A DNA stretch of 7,366 nucleotides, from the NCBI GenBank assembly GCA_030039655.1, contig JASHVC010000704.1, positions 1-7,366 of the forward strand, read 5' to 3'. The position numbers and the translations under genes were made by a program. This stretch comes from Xanthobacteraceae bacterium (lineage in GTDB: Bacteria; Pseudomonadota; Alphaproteobacteria; Rhizobiales; Xanthobacteraceae). The notes beneath the pieces were generated by a model. The model worked only from the letters and a program-made list of their open reading frames with translations, did no database searches and was not told where the DNA came from. This document shows positions 6,581 to 7,366 of this stretch, piece after piece (the first letter of the stretch is position 1; each line of letters starts with the position of its first letter).

Positions 6581-7366
6581 CGGAATTCTCGCTTTGCATT
6601 CACGGGCGGATCGATCCGCCCTCGGAGGATAAACAACGACACGAGGCTCAAGAGCGCCGTCGCCATGATGTAATAGCTCGGCGCTAGATTCGAGCCGGTG
6701 AAATCGACGAGCGATTGCGCGAAAAACGGCGCGAAACCGCCAAAGATCGTCACCGCCACATTATAGCTGAGCGACAGCCCGCTGACTCGCGTCGCGGCTG
6801 GAAAGATTTTGGCCATGAACGAGGGTAGCGCACCGCTGTAGCAGGACTTCAGCAGCGCCATCCAGCAGACGACGCCGATGAGGACGGAAAGCGATCCCTG
6901 CTGCACCAGCAACGCGAAGGCCGGATAAGCAGTCAAGAAGAACAATGCTGCGGCGGCGATCATGATGCGAATCTGGCCCATCCTGTCGACCCAGATGCCG
7001 ACGAGCGGTACGGCCAAAACCTGCAAAGCGGCGGCGCTCGCCGCGGCCTCGTAACTGAGATATTGCGGCAGGTGCAGCTCGTGGATCGCGTAGGTCGGCA
7101 TATAGAGCAGCATGTATTGCGAGCTGGTGGAGATGATGACCGCGCCGATGACGAGCAGAAGCCGGTCCCACTGCGTCTCCAGCAATTGGCGCATCGGCGC
7201 GCGCGGCGGCGCGGCAGCGTTGAATGCCGGCGTCTCCTCCATGTTGCTGCGGATGTAATAGCCGACCGGTCCGATCAGCAGCCCGAAGGCGAACGGAATC
7301 CGCCAGCCCCAAGCCTGCAGATCATCAGCTGAAAGCGTGCCGCTCAGCAGCGCACCGAAGCCTGTG
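6577..7366 (-). CDS. MFS transporter, metabolite:H+ symporter (MHS) family (N-terminus beyond window)
   Basis: This is the C-terminal 262 residues or so of an inner-membrane proton symporter. The frame stays open to the window edge, so the ATG at 7242 is internal. Upstream of it the reading frame gives the MHS hallmark WGWRIPFAFGLLIG, then YYIRSNMEETPAF, the region around TM6 and the central loop. Seven hydrophobic segments follow in the order expected for TM6-TM12. GIWVDRMGQIR is the TM8-TM9 loop motif, and FGGFAPFFAQ in TM11 is also typical. MHS members such as ProP, KgtP and ShiA take up organic acids, betaines or shikimate and are usually about 430-450 aa, so some 60% is seen. The gene is first in an apparent operon with the oxidoreductase (ATGA overlap). 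The substrate cannot be named. Confidence 0.93.
   Translation of the reverse strand, partial: TGFGALLSGTLSADDLQAWGWRIPFAFGLLIGPVGYYIRSNMEETPAFNAAAPPRAPMRQLLETQWDRLLLVIGAVIISTSSQYMLLYMPTYAIHELHLPQYLSYEAAASAAALQVLAVPLVGIWVDRMGQIRIMIAAAALFFLTAYPAFALLVQQGSLSVLIGVVCWMALLKSCYSGALPSFMAKIFPAATRVSGLSLSYNVAVTIFGGFAPFFAQSLVDFTGSNLAPSYYIMATALLSLVSLFILRGRIDPPVNAKREFR

Noticed and set aside
5684..6673. Long plus-strand open frame of 329 codons antisense to the oxidoreductase
   Set aside because: It is the mirror of a gene with clear MDR motifs, and its translation has no recognisable domain; long antisense frames are expected at this GC content.
1..7366. CRISPR, insertion sequence, tRNA, phage or toxin-antitoxin content
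   Set aside because: No direct repeat series, transposase, terminal inverted repeats, tRNA-like cloverleaf or small paired genes were seen; the gaps between genes are too short to hide them.

Overview
The window looks like chromosome of a high-GC alphaproteobacterium, probably in the Rhizobiales (Bradyrhizobium/Xanthobacteraceae-like). This rests on GC-rich codon use, tightly packed transport and catabolism genes, and family content; no rRNA or other marker gene is present, so the taxonomy is inference. The genes look like small-molecule uptake and metabolism. I see no tRNA, rRNA, CRISPR array, insertion sequence or phage gene.

Layout. (1) 1-3165, plus strand: the end of a dipeptide/oligopeptide/nickel-type ABC importer operon. 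It holds the C-terminal part of a DppB-like permease (cut by the left edge), a complete DppC-like permease, and one long ATPase gene that fuses DppD-like and DppF-like halves. The three genes overlap or touch, so they are probably translated together. No periplasmic binding protein is in view; it may lie to the left. (2) 3176-5649: two paralogous proteins of the Asp/Glu/hydantoin racemase superfamily, both 262 aa with my chosen starts. The first is on the minus strand and ends 10 bp from the ATPase stop. The second is on the plus strand. Between them lies a plus-strand gene for a tandem EthD-like (dimeric alpha/beta-barrel) protein, which diverges from the first racemase-like gene. (3) 5651-7366, minus strand: a zinc-independent quinone oxidoreductase-type MDR protein preceded by an MHS-family MFS transporter that runs off the right edge. 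These two overlap by ATGA and form a second operon.

How they may work together (inference): the ABC importer brings in a small peptide-like or organic acid substrate, and the racemase-like and EthD-like proteins process it. The oxidoreductase/MFS operon may be a neighbouring, independent unit for another organic acid. The most notable point is that both racemase-like proteins lack the two catalytic cysteines of their superfamily. In both, the first is replaced by His within an H-F-Q motif and the second by Gly within a P-x-G-G-x-P-M motif. The shared replacement argues for a different, conserved chemistry rather than decay.
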